From NCBI GenBank assembly GCA_015075405.1, contig JABTUK010000001.1, positions 992,001 through 1,056,000 of the forward strand: a stretch of DNA of 64,000 nucleotides, written 5' to 3'. Positions 18,701-26,060 of this stretch are shown piece by piece. A model generated the notes under the pieces. The model was given only the letters and a program-made list of their open reading frames with translations. It made no database searches and was not told where the DNA came from. Source of the stretch: Anaerolineales bacterium. Lineage in GTDB: Bacteria; Chloroflexota; Anaerolineae; 4572-78; J111. The stretch's first letter is position 1. Each line of letters starts with the position of its first letter. The position numbers and the translations under genes are program-made.

Positions 18701-19490
18701 GGGGGTTAAGTGCTGCCTGGGGGCGCCACTGCTGCTGGGCGATAAAGTAATCGGCGTGATTGGCCTGCTCAATTCCGAACAGGAAGATGTCTACGATGAA
18801 AACCAACGGGATTTGTTGGTCACTCTGGCCGGTCAGTCAGCAATTGCTATCAATAATGCCCGGCAGTACGAGCTTTTGGATAGACGAGTTAAAGAACTTG
18901 ATGCGGTGAGTAAGTTCCAACACCGGATTAGTAATGTGGGTTCGGTAAAGCAGGAACTTCAAGATATATATGAAGCTGCTGCTGAAGCAATGTCGGAACT
19001 AATGGACACTCGTAATATGTATATCGCCTTGTACGACGAAAAAGCCGCAACCATTGAATTTCCATTATTTATATCGGAGAAGGAAGTGACAAAAGAAGCT
19101 TACGCCCCGCGTCGCTTTGGTGAACGTCAAGGCTTAACCGAGTGGGTTATCCGTCACAGGCAGCCCTTGCTGATTGAGAAAGATTTTGATGCCTGGGTCG
19201 AGGCGCAGGAAGATATCGAAGCGTTTCGTATCGGGACAAAATGTTGGCTGGGGGCGCCGATGCTGCTGCGCGATAAAGTGATTGGGGTAATCGGATTGCA
19301 AAACTTTGAGCAGGAGGGGGTGTTTGACGAGCATCGTCGAGACTTGCTTATGATGATTGCCAGTCAAGCAGCCATAGCCATTGATAACGCTCAACAGTAT
19401 GATCTGATCAATAATCAACTGGAGCGTCGAAAAAAAGAACTTGAAGCTGTCAGTAAATTTCAGCAAAAGATAAGCAGTTTTTCTATGTAA
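15759..19490 (+). CDS. Seven-GAF cytosolic sensor protein, ended by an in-frame stop
   Basis: About 1243 residues, built almost only from GAF domains: roughly residues 25-195, 205-365, 380-530, 540-710, 715-870, 885-1045 and 1055-1215, joined by signalling helices. There is no membrane segment and no output domain. The last three share near-identical cores (MDTRNMYIALYD, GLTEWVIRH, LGAPMLLRDKVIGVIGL), so they arose by recent duplication. The start at ATG 15759 has GAGGAAA eight bases upstream. A TAA (19488-19490) ends it in the linker before what would be GAF8. The next gene resumes in the same frame 13 codons later with that GAF domain and the kinase. GAF domains bind small molecules or redox/light cofactors; the ligands are unknown. 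Confidence 0.85.
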   Translation: MVTQNPDSPTQLSQSLAMIDAVRRMSQRLLETWQESDPVSALEHTLADILRQVGEEVITDQKVSAAVYVYDEDEGFSHGQTRGPLQEYMKQYRPRPGGTGEFTIRTKQPLFVDNVSKMPPDIPRLSQQALDQGVKAFANLPLLIGAKGQETLIGILIINLQEEYEFNQERQALLRLFADQAAIALQNARVHRRRLREQKALQIVSEAAISGNLDEVGQIITREVVILTKSTYATLWSANPALTHLELRAFYTTGPQWYPPQATLPVDEHSVNGYVAITQEAYLLTQPDTDPHYTRWHEHVRSAFCVPLLARQELVGTLYVASAKEDGITPTHQDFIKRLAPRAAISLHNARLIELEQRQRQLADTLREVTRLVNSTLESEEVTGLVLDQLGQVIEYDSASVQLIEGDRRKIVGSRGFLAGDSPAELLSNVSQDPLVSRITQTKRPLVLSDVRAEPLWDVLPQTVHIKSWIGAPLIFGGEVIGLLTIDHKESGHYTAETGAIVATFANQVAVAIRNAQLFSVAQRRNRDLEVLNESAIKLAQALQADQALQAVLEAVIETLECDYGTIFLADTDNILVSRMSAGKLFGEPPQLRFEPGEGLAGWVYQQGQPLLVSNTAADPRYKLGPTEKAIKPRSMILAPLRQGEKIVGVVSADFDRVEAFDENDLRLLNTLALHGGTVLQNIEFFEDFQVLHQAATTLARHADLEQIYQTAVQFATQTLHCKHSTVFMLDKKNGQLVAQARVGLTPQTSADLRRFELGEGLAGHVMATGQPLLVNNTAADARFAEGKVKPLTAPRSMILAPIKKEDEIIGVISADKDEIGGFTEHNLKILETLALDVGIAVENAYLYDLINNQLARRIKELRAVSELQQKISSVNPVKEQLQIIYDAAAAAMAELMDTRNMYIALYDEATKTIEFPLAYDKGRRVPDEEKQAAGMPWAARRLDGGKGLTEWMIRHKQPLLVAKDFETWVRTEAEIEMLTEGVKCCLGAPLLLGDKVIGVIGLLNSEQEDVYDENQRDLLVTLAGQSAIAINNARQYELLDRRVKELDAVSKFQHRISNVGSVKQELQDIYEAAAEAMSELMDTRNMYIALYDEKAATIEFPLFISEKEVTKEAYAPRRFGERQGLTEWVIRHRQPLLIEKDFDAWVEAQEDIEAFRIGTKCWLGAPMLLRDKVIGVIGLQNFEQEGVFDEHRRDLLMMIASQAAIAIDNAQQYDLINNQLERRKKELEAVSKFQQKISSFSM

Positions 19491-19529
19491 TTCCACTATG
19501 GTTTAAAGCGTCAATCATGTAGAGGCGTT

Positions 19530-21353
19530 ATGACAAAATCTCAAGACCTGCAAACGACCCTCCATCGAATTTACAATGAAGCGGCCGAAGTGATGTCGGG
19601 CTTGATGGACACCCAGAATATGTATATTGCGCTCTACGATAAAAATACAGCCATAGTTGAATTTCCCTTAGCTTATCAGGATGGTAAACTGGTGCCGGAT
19701 GAGGAAAAAGTGGCGGGAAGACCCTGGGGACCGCGTCGTTTTGGCGAACGCAACGGTTTGACCGAGTGGGTCATCCAGCACAAAGAGTCGCTTCTCATCG
19801 AAAAAGATTTTGAAGGTTGGGCTAAAGCTCATAACGTTAATGTCTTTAAAATGGATACCAGGTGCTGGCTAGGCGCACCTATGCTGCTACGGGATGAGGT
19901 GATTGGTGTTATTGGCTTGCAAAACTTTGAACGGGAAAGGATATTTGATCAACAGCATTGTGATTTACTCATGACTATCGCTAGCCAGACAGGAGTTGCT
20001 ATTGAAAACGCCCAACTTTTTGAGGCTACACGTGAGATTGCCCGTCAGCGGGAAGAACGGCTGCGGCGGCTCCAACAAATCAGCCAGCGGATGGTTGAGG
20101 CCAGCCAAAACCCGGAGGGGGTGTTAGAATTCATTGCCAGGACCGCCAACGATATTATCAACAGCGCCCTGACCAGCGTCTACCTGTACGATCAGGCCAC
20201 TTCGACCTTTACCAGCGGGGTGTCGGTTTGGCGGGAGGGCGCGGTGGAACGAATCGAAAACTCCGCCCTGCCCAGCCCCGAAGATTTTGCCAGCCAGATA
20301 GCCGAAGGCCAGACCTCTGATTTTATCGAGAACATAGCCGACCGTCCGCGAGTCTCTTCCTTTGCCCACCGCTTCCACCTACAGGCTTTCGCCGCGTTGC
20401 CCTTAACCATTGCCGGAGCGCAGGGTTTGCCCACCACCATGGGCGTGTTGTTTGTTAATTTCAAAGAGCCGCACGTTTTCCTCGAAGATGAGCAGGAAAT
20501 TCTGCGCCATCTGGCCAACCAAGCCGCTGTCGCCGTTGCTTTTAGCAGCGCACAGGCGGCTGCTCTGGCTCAGGAACAACTGGCTGCCTTGGGGACGGCC
20601 ACCGGGACGCTCCAGCACCGGCTGGGCAACACCATCAATGTTATCCTGCCGGCGGTGCTGCGGCTGCGCCATCGGGTGGGTGATGACGCCACCAGCCTTT
20701 CCATCCTGGATACGGTCGAGCGCAATGCCCTGTTTGCCGGCGAAGTGATCCGCCGCATGCAGAACCCGCTGCGCTCTGAGCCTTTTGTGCGCACCAATCT
20801 CAATAGCCTGCTCCGGGAAGCGATCCAGAAATGCATCCAGGAAAATCGTTATCCCCAGGTTTCTGTGCTGGTTGATCCCGCGCAGTCCAGCCCAAACGAT
20901 CATGACCAGCCGCAGCTTGTTATTACCACCCAGCTTGACGAACACCTGCCCGAAACTTTCGCCAGCGTCGGCCAAATGACCGAAGTCTTTCGGGTTCTGG
21001 TCGAAAACGCGATTAAGGCCATTCAGCCCAATGCCGGAGTTATCACCATTACCAGCCGGCTAACCGGCAATGCTTTAGGCCGCTTTGCCGAAATCACCGT
21101 GAGTGATACCGGCAAAGGCATCGAGGAAAAGACCCAACAGAAGTTATTCAAGCAGCCGGTCCCGCGTAAAGAATTTGGCGAGGGGGCCGGTTTAGGTTTG
21201 TGGTTGAGCCAGATCATCGTCCGCAGCCATCAAGGCGTGATTCGCCTGTACGCCTCGGAACCGGGCAAAGGCTCTACCTTTTGGCTGCGTTTGCCCATTT
21301 TAGCTCAGCCGCTGCTCAGTCATGCGGTTCCAAAAGGAGAAGAGAGGTTGTGA
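19530..21353 (+). CDS. GAF-GAF histidine kinase (C-terminal half of a split sensor kinase)
   Basis: 607 residues. GAF domain (1-170) closely matching GAF6-7 of the preceding protein, a second divergent GAF (185-350), then a kinase core. The candidate phospho-acceptor His is in TLQHRLGNTIN, the N-box is VLVENAIKAIQ, and the ATP lid is VSDTGKGI...GEGAGLGLWLS. It lies in the same reading frame as the upstream protein, separated by one TAA and 13 codons. TAGAGGCG before the ATG could allow separate translation. The two may be one ancestral kinase now made as two chains. The next gene's GTG overlaps its stop (GTGA). Confidence 0.85.
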   Translation: MTKSQDLQTTLHRIYNEAAEVMSGLMDTQNMYIALYDKNTAIVEFPLAYQDGKLVPDEEKVAGRPWGPRRFGERNGLTEWVIQHKESLLIEKDFEGWAKAHNVNVFKMDTRCWLGAPMLLRDEVIGVIGLQNFERERIFDQQHCDLLMTIASQTGVAIENAQLFEATREIARQREERLRRLQQISQRMVEASQNPEGVLEFIARTANDIINSALTSVYLYDQATSTFTSGVSVWREGAVERIENSALPSPEDFASQIAEGQTSDFIENIADRPRVSSFAHRFHLQAFAALPLTIAGAQGLPTTMGVLFVNFKEPHVFLEDEQEILRHLANQAAVAVAFSSAQAAALAQEQLAALGTATGTLQHRLGNTINVILPAVLRLRHRVGDDATSLSILDTVERNALFAGEVIRRMQNPLRSEPFVRTNLNSLLREAIQKCIQENRYPQVSVLVDPAQSSPNDHDQPQLVITTQLDEHLPETFASVGQMTEVFRVLVENAIKAIQPNAGVITITSRLTGNALGRFAEITVSDTGKGIEEKTQQKLFKQPVPRKEFGEGAGLGLWLSQIIVRSHQGVIRLYASEPGKGSTFWLRLPILAQPLLSHAVPKGEERL

Positions 21354-21730
21354 AACAAAAAGAAAATATTTTAGTCGTTGCCCGTGAGCCGGAGTGGCAA
21401 ACTTTTGTAACGCAGGCGCTGCGTAAAGCCGGTTACAATGTTTACCTGGCCCACGATAAAACCTCGGCGCTGGGGGTTATCGCCGGGTATCAGCCGGATC
21501 TAATCATCGTTGATGCCACTTTAGCGGACCTGCTCAAAACGCTAGCCTGGCAATCTGTGGATAATCGCCTCATGGTGGTTACGGCTACGCCGTCGGTGGC
21601 CGAAGCTGTTTCGGCTTACCGTTATGGCGCTTTGGATTATGTCAGTAAAGCCTTTGATATTGCCGGTTTGTTAGAGGCTGTCACAACAGCGTTACAGAAG
21701 CAGCCGGTGCGGCAGCGTCTCCTGGTCTAA
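21350..21730 (+). CDS. Single-domain receiver protein, degenerate acidic pocket
   Basis: 126 residues with GTG start overlapping the kinase stop (GTGA) and AAGGAGAAGAGAG upstream. Receiver fold: strand ILVVAREPEW replaces the usual Asp-Asp pair, the phospho-acceptor position keeps Asp (LIIVDATL), the Thr strand is VVTATP and the Lys strand is YVSKAF. Loss of the Mg-binding acidic pair suggests weak or no phosphorylation, so it may be a constitutive binding partner of the kinase. Confidence 0.75.
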   Translation: MKQKENILVVAREPEWQTFVTQALRKAGYNVYLAHDKTSALGVIAGYQPDLIIVDATLADLLKTLAWQSVDNRLMVVTATPSVAEAVSAYRYGALDYVSKAFDIAGLLEAVTTALQKQPVRQRLLV

Positions 21731-21757
21731 TGCGGCCAGGGACAAGGAGTGAGAGCC

Positions 21758-22156
21758 ATGCTACGCAAAATTTTAATTGTGGATGACGCCCTGGATTGGC
21801 GCGACATCCTGGCCGGGCTTATTGGGGATTTTTATCCGGATTATGCCGTTGTTACCGCAGGCTCGGTTGAGGAAGCCAAAGACAGGCTGGCTCAAGATAC
21901 CTTTGATCTGGCAATTCTCGATATCCGCCTGGATGACAGCGACGAAGGCAACACCCAGGGCTTGTCGCTGATGGAGTTTATTCGCCAGCATCATCCGCAC
22001 ACCCCTGTTTTTATTATCACCGGCTACGGCAACCTGGACACGGTGGAACGGGCCATGCGGCCCAATGAAGCCGGAGTTCGGCTGGCGGTTGATTATATTG
22101 AGAAAGATAAAGTTCACACCGACTTATTACCACGCGTATCGGCTCTGTTGGGATAA
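21758..22156 (+). CDS. Single-domain response regulator
   Basis: 132 residues, canonical receiver: ILIVDDALDWRD (acidic pair), LAILDIRLDD (phospho-acceptor Asp), FIITGYG (Thr) and YIEKDK (Lys). The phospho-site loop RLDDSDEGNTQGL is longer than usual; two other receivers of this island share it (RLDERDENNEEGL, RLEEDVENREGV). That makes them one subfamily probably served by the same kinase. AAGGAG lies eight bases before the ATG at 21758. It has no output domain. Confidence 0.85.
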   Translation: MLRKILIVDDALDWRDILAGLIGDFYPDYAVVTAGSVEEAKDRLAQDTFDLAILDIRLDDSDEGNTQGLSLMEFIRQHHPHTPVFIITGYGNLDTVERAMRPNEAGVRLAVDYIEKDKVHTDLLPRVSALLG

Positions 22157-22162
22157 AAGAAA

Positions 22163-23779
22163 ATGGCTGTAAATGGCGGCAACATTCTGGTGGTGGATGA
22201 CTCGGCCGATTGGCGCGAGATGATCGGCGGTTTGCTGGCCGAAGCCGGTTACTATGTTCAGACCGCTGCCGAGGCCGATGAAGCGATGCGTCTTTTGCGC
22301 CAGTATCCCTACCATGTTGCCATTGTGGATTTGCGTTTGGATGAACGCGACGAAAATAACGAGGAGGGGTTAATCCTGGCGGAGCGCATGAAAGACCACC
22401 TGCCGGAATTAGCTATTATCATGCTGACCGGCCACGCCAATATCCCCGCCGTCAAACAGGCGCTCCAACCCCGCGAAAGCGGCAGCCGGATTGCCTTTGA
22501 TTTTTTGGAAAAGCATGAGATTTCCAGGCTGTTACCCAGTATTAATATTGCCTTTGCCAAAGCAGCCAGGGTGAATCCCCACCTGGTGATCGAGCTTGAC
22601 CCCTCGCTCACCTGGGCAAACTTGCAAAACACCGTGGAATGTTTGCAGGCGCTGGCTGCGGCTACCGCCGAGTTAGAACTGCGAGACCTCTTGCAGCGCA
22701 TTTTTTTTGAGGCGCAAACGGTTCGGGTTAAGGCGATGAATGGGGGGCACAGCAGCGGCGCAGTGGTTTTGGTGACGCCGACCATGCGGGGGCTGCTTCA
22801 GACCGATGTTGTGGTTAAATTTAACGAGCGCGAAAAAGCTGAACGCGAGTCGCATAACTACGATAGTTATGTGGCTAACTATGTCGGCGGGGCCAGACGA
22901 ACGCAGCGCCTGGATTTTCGAGCTACAGCCCGGCTAGGGGGGATTGCCTACTCGTTTGTCGGAGCCGAAGCGATCGTGTTTCAACGCTTTAGCCACGCCT
23001 ATGCGGCCAAAGATACGGCTGATATAAAGTTTATCCTGGACAACTTGTTCAAAGAAACTTGTTACACCTGGTACACCAATACCCTCCAGGCCAATAGTTT
23101 TCCCCATTCTTTGAGCGCCGGTTACAAAGAATGGCTCCATCTCGATGCGCCCAAGTTAGCTGCCGCCTTAAGTGAAATTATCGAGCGAGCAGGAACGGCA
23201 CAGTTAGCGCTTAGCAACACCCACAGCCCCCATCACGCCGATATTCATCTTAAAGAACGAGGGGTTAAATTAACCAATCCTCTCCTTTTAAGCCAGGCCG
23301 CTTTTGCCTACAACGGCCCTTTTTGTTTTACCCATGGCGACCTGCACGAAGGTAACATCCTGGTAGATACTCATAATCAAACCTGGCTGATTGATTTTTA
23401 CCAAACCGGGCTGGGCCATCCTGTCCGCGATTTTGCCATGCTGGAGTCGGCGATCAAGTTTTCACTGCAACAATCTGACTGTCCTCTGGCCGTGCTCTAC
23501 GATTGGGAGCGGATGCTGCTCCACGTTAATTCCTTAACCGACACCCCCAACTCAACCCCGCCTTTGCAGTTGGACGCTGAACTGACCAAAGCAACCGCGC
23601 TTATCAGCCATATTCGCATGTTGTTGAGCCAGATTTTGCCGGAAATGAGCCTGAAAGATTACCAGGTATCGCTTTATTTCCATGCCTTAAAAGCTATGAC
23701 CCTGGCCCGCAAATTCAACGACCGGCAGCGACTCCACCCCTTGATCTCTGCGGCCTTGTTGGCTGAGGTGCTGCAATAG
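22163..23779 (+). CDS. Receiver fused to an APH/kinase-fold domain (TCAD9-like)
   Basis: 538 residues. Residues 1-125 form a canonical receiver (ILVVDDSADW, VDLRLDERDENNEEG, MLTGHA, FLEKHE). After a helical linker, residues ~180-530 form an aminoglycoside-phosphotransferase/protein-kinase-fold domain. It has a candidate N-lobe lysine (TDVVVKFNERE), the catalytic loop FTHGDLHEGNIL, the metal-binding WLIDF and the downstream GHPVRDFAMLE. The catalytic residues are intact, so it may phosphorylate a small molecule or protein. The N-lobe region (YVGGARR...GGIAYSFVGA) resembles Ternary Complex Associated Domain 9 of NTP-dependent conflict systems; that assignment is from memory and needs a profile search. 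Six bases separate it from the previous gene. Confidence 0.7.
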   Translation: MAVNGGNILVVDDSADWREMIGGLLAEAGYYVQTAAEADEAMRLLRQYPYHVAIVDLRLDERDENNEEGLILAERMKDHLPELAIIMLTGHANIPAVKQALQPRESGSRIAFDFLEKHEISRLLPSINIAFAKAARVNPHLVIELDPSLTWANLQNTVECLQALAAATAELELRDLLQRIFFEAQTVRVKAMNGGHSSGAVVLVTPTMRGLLQTDVVVKFNEREKAERESHNYDSYVANYVGGARRTQRLDFRATARLGGIAYSFVGAEAIVFQRFSHAYAAKDTADIKFILDNLFKETCYTWYTNTLQANSFPHSLSAGYKEWLHLDAPKLAAALSEIIERAGTAQLALSNTHSPHHADIHLKERGVKLTNPLLLSQAAFAYNGPFCFTHGDLHEGNILVDTHNQTWLIDFYQTGLGHPVRDFAMLESAIKFSLQQSDCPLAVLYDWERMLLHVNSLTDTPNSTPPLQLDAELTKATALISHIRMLLSQILPEMSLKDYQVSLYFHALKAMTLARKFNDRQRLHPLISAALLAEVLQ

Positions 23780-23786
23780 ATTAATT

Positions 23787-23891
23787 CTCAGTGGATCCAA
23801 ATTTGAGGAGCCAGCACGCCCACGTGCGGCGGTGTTCGGCACGGGGGCGTGTCCGCTGCGCGTCCTCGGAAAATTGGATCTACTGATTCTC
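23787..23891. repeat. Long hairpin between TCAD9-like and EAD-like genes
   Basis: Outer arms ctcagtggatccaaattt and aaaattggatctactga pair imperfectly around a second GC-rich inverted section (gcacgcccacgtgcgg / cacgggggcgtg). A short mobile-looking palindrome; no gene is seen in it. Confidence 0.55.
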
Positions 23892-23906
23892 AATGAAGAG
23901 CAGTCA

Positions 23907-24557
23907 ATGGCGATAAATTATAATTTGGAGAATATTCGTAACCTTCTTACAGAAGGCTTTACCGATAGACAACTTAGACGTTTTTGTTTTGATACACCTC
24001 ATTTCCGCCCCGTTTATGACCAATTAGCTCAAAATTCTGGCAAAGACGAGATAGTTGATCAAATTTTGGATTGTGCTGTCCGAACCCTAAAGGTAGAATT
24101 GCTTCTTGCCTGGGCTAAAAAACGTAATCCTGCCAGGTTTGAAGAGCATAAACCTTATTACGGCAGTCGCATTTTACTGGTAGATGATAATAAGGATTGG
24201 TGTGATCAGTTAGGAGGGCTACTTCAAGAGCAAGGAGATGGTTATGAGGTTGTTATAGCCATGTCCAGTGAGGAAGCCATTCAACTTATTAGAGCTGATA
24301 TGCCTTATAACCTGGCTATTCTTGATATGCGTCTTGAAGAAGATGTAGAAAACAGAGAGGGTGTACGTTTGGGGGAGTGGCTCAGAAAGAACGGCTATCA
24401 TCTACCTATCATCATTATGAGTGCTTATCCAATAGAAGTTGATACCGTTAAAAAAATGACTCTTCGCCCTTTTCAGTTCGTTGCAGTAGAAAAAGGTAAA
24501 ATTGGTTCAGGAGGAGTTGACGATCTACTGCACCAAGTTAAACTGGCCCTATTATAA
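23907..24557 (+). CDS. Effector-associated (EAD-like) helical domain fused to a receiver
   Basis: About 216 residues from ATG 23907; the longer frame to 23832 would read through the hairpin. Residues 1-85 (RNLLTEGFTDRQLRRFCFD...FRPVYDQLA...GKDEIVDQILDCA...LLLAWAKKRNPARFE) match the death-like effector-associated domains that recruit effectors in Chloroflexota and cyanobacterial conflict systems. Residues ~95-215 form a receiver (ILLVDDNKDW, AILDMRLEED, IIMSAYP, VAVEKGK) with the same ENREG loop as its neighbours. It probably acts as a phosphorylation-switched adaptor. The DNA is visibly more A/T-rich than the neighbouring genes. Confidence 0.75.
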   Translation: MAINYNLENIRNLLTEGFTDRQLRRFCFDTPHFRPVYDQLAQNSGKDEIVDQILDCAVRTLKVELLLAWAKKRNPARFEEHKPYYGSRILLVDDNKDWCDQLGGLLQEQGDGYEVVIAMSSEEAIQLIRADMPYNLAILDMRLEEDVENREGVRLGEWLRKNGYHLPIIIMSAYPIEVDTVKKMTLRPFQFVAVEKGKIGSGGVDDLLHQVKLALL

Positions 24558-24573
24558 GCGCACGCTAAAATTT

Positions 24574-24654
24574 CCGTAGAACGGCATCCCTATGCCGTCC
24601 GCTGACGCATGGGGATGTGTCAGCTACGGAAATTTTGAAATGCGTTGGGTATAT
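24574..24654. repeat. Inverted repeat, left copy (about 80 bp)
   Basis: Contains the hairpins cggcatccctatgccg and gacgcatggggatgtgtc and ends in gaaatgcgttgggtatat. The reverse complement of 25968-26050 matches it almost base for base apart from a 3-base indel and a few substitutions. Confidence 0.85.
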
Positions 24655-24724
24655 CATAAGAAGTTGTGAAGTTAACTTTGCTCATGCGATGATGGCAAAT
24701 GCGCCTTCGGAGGAAACTGTGAAC

Positions 24725-25330
24725 ATGACACTCCAACAAAAATCATTGAAGCTGCAACTCGAGTCCATAGACCCCCAAAAAGCAGGAGTCCATCCACTGC
24801 TCATTCAGCGTTCCAGCCAGGCAAATTTTGCTTCAACCGAATTAGAACGCGGGCAGATCATTCAACTGCTTCAGGCCGCTCGCTGCGCCCCCAGCTCGCA
24901 TAACAGCCAGCCCTGGTATTTTATTGTCGTCACCAATGGGGCCGGGCGTGAGGAAATCAACCAAAACCTGGCCGAGTCGGGGGTGGGCTGGGCGGCTCAA
25001 GCGCCGGTGTTGCTGGCGGTTGTCTTCAATTCGTCAGAGGGCAGCCGGCAAAATGGGCTAAATTACGGCCTTTTCGATTGCGGGTTGGCTGCGCAAAATA
25101 TTTTATTACAAGCAACCAGCATGAACCTGGCCGCTCATCCGGTCAACTACTTCGATCCTCAAACTATGCGCCGCGTTTTAAAGTTACCCCGCAAACACAT
25201 CCTGGTCCTGTTTGTGGCTGTGGGACAACCCGGCCAGCAATCGGTCTCTACAGAATCTAACCCTTTGCGTAAACCACTCGCCACCATTGCCGCCTGGGAT
25301 CGGTGGGATGGCTCCCTGGTTGAAGAATAG
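24725..25330 (+). CDS. Nitroreductase-family FMN enzyme
   Basis: 201 residues. NAD(P)H-dependent flavin reductase fold: RSSQANFASTEL and LLQAARCAPSSHNSQPWYFIVV form the FMN site, and DCGLAAQNILLQATSMNL is the family's second conserved helix. GGAGG at 24709-24713 serves either GTG 24719 or ATG 24725; the longer upstream frame begins inside the inverted repeat and is rejected. The substrate is unknown. It lies with an orphan receiver between two inverted repeats. Confidence 0.75.
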   Translation: MTLQQKSLKLQLESIDPQKAGVHPLLIQRSSQANFASTELERGQIIQLLQAARCAPSSHNSQPWYFIVVTNGAGREEINQNLAESGVGWAAQAPVLLAVVFNSSEGSRQNGLNYGLFDCGLAAQNILLQATSMNLAAHPVNYFDPQTMRRVLKLPRKHILVLFVAVGQPGQQSVSTESNPLRKPLATIAAWDRWDGSLVEE

Positions 25331-25607
25331 AGTTTTCAATTCATCACTCGATTTTTACTTACAAAACCTCAAAAATCGGTTAAAATAGGTTAGATATTTG
25401 GCGCAAAGCAAAAACTCTAACCAATTTCTAGCATTTCTCTTATGATTTTTAGACCTAATTTTAGGAACATGTACCTACAACTTCACGATTTTTCGGACAG
25501 AACAGGTTTCCAGTCGCTTTTGTACCGCTATCTTTGGCAAAATAGTTTGGCCCCTGCACCTGTCCATTCATGGATCTGCCGACAGAGTTGTCGGGAGGGG
25601 GCATATT
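25331..25607. other. Gap between nitroreductase and receiver gene
   Basis: A/T-rich, without a supported gene. The small frame at 25442-25630 has no family features. GGGAGGGGG near its end is the ribosome site for the receiver gene. Confidence 0.6.
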
Positions 25608-25967
25608 ATGACTCGTATCCTTGCTGTTGATGATGAACCCGCCTGGCTTACATTTGCCAAAGAAGATTTGGGCAAAAATTTTGATGTGGAAGTTGCCCCT
25701 GACCTGAAAACGACAATGGTGATGTTAAAACAGAAACCCTATGACCTCATCATTGCCAGTTCGCGTTGTTTGAATGTATTAAAAGTTATCCGTGAGAAAT
25801 ACCCGGAAGAACGGGTGATTGTCGCCACCGGCCAGCCTACCACCCGCGAAGCTATTGACACCTATCGCCTCGGCGCGCTTGATTACTTCCCCAAAGATTT
25901 TCGGCGCGAAGTTATCTCTAAAAAAATCCACGAAGCCCTACAGAAACCCCATAAAATCCCAGCTTAA
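25608..25967 (+). CDS. Orphan receiver lacking the phospho-acceptor aspartate
   Basis: 119 residues. The acidic pair is present (ILAVDDEPAW) and the Lys strand is YFPKDF, but the strand that should end in Asp reads DLIIASSRC, so the phospho-acceptor is lost. Thr is kept (VIVATGQP). Probably a phosphorylation-independent receiver-like binding module. GGGAGGGGG about seven bases upstream gives a strong start. It ends one base before the right inverted repeat. Confidence 0.78.
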   Translation: MTRILAVDDEPAWLTFAKEDLGKNFDVEVAPDLKTTMVMLKQKPYDLIIASSRCLNVLKVIREKYPEERVIVATGQPTTREAIDTYRLGALDYFPKDFRREVISKKIHEALQKPHKIPA

Positions 25968-26050
25968 ATATACCCAACGCATTTCAAAATTTCCGTAGCT
26001 GACGCATCCCCATGCGTCAGCGGACGGCATAATAGGGATGCCGTCCTACA
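25968..26050. repeat. Inverted repeat, right copy (about 80 bp)
   Basis: Reverse-complement partner of 24574-24654. With the left copy it brackets a 1.3-kb segment holding the nitroreductase and orphan receiver genes. Confidence 0.85.
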
Positions 26051-26060
26051 GAGTCCCCGC

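Noticed and set aside
19488..19490. Recoded stop (selenocysteine or pyrrolysine) in the GAF sensor
   Set aside because: The stop is TAA, not TGA or TAG, and no suitable hairpin follows it.
24574..26050. Complete insertion sequence between inverted repeats
   Set aside because: No transposase is encoded between the repeats, and the repeats contain internal hairpins unlike typical IS ends.
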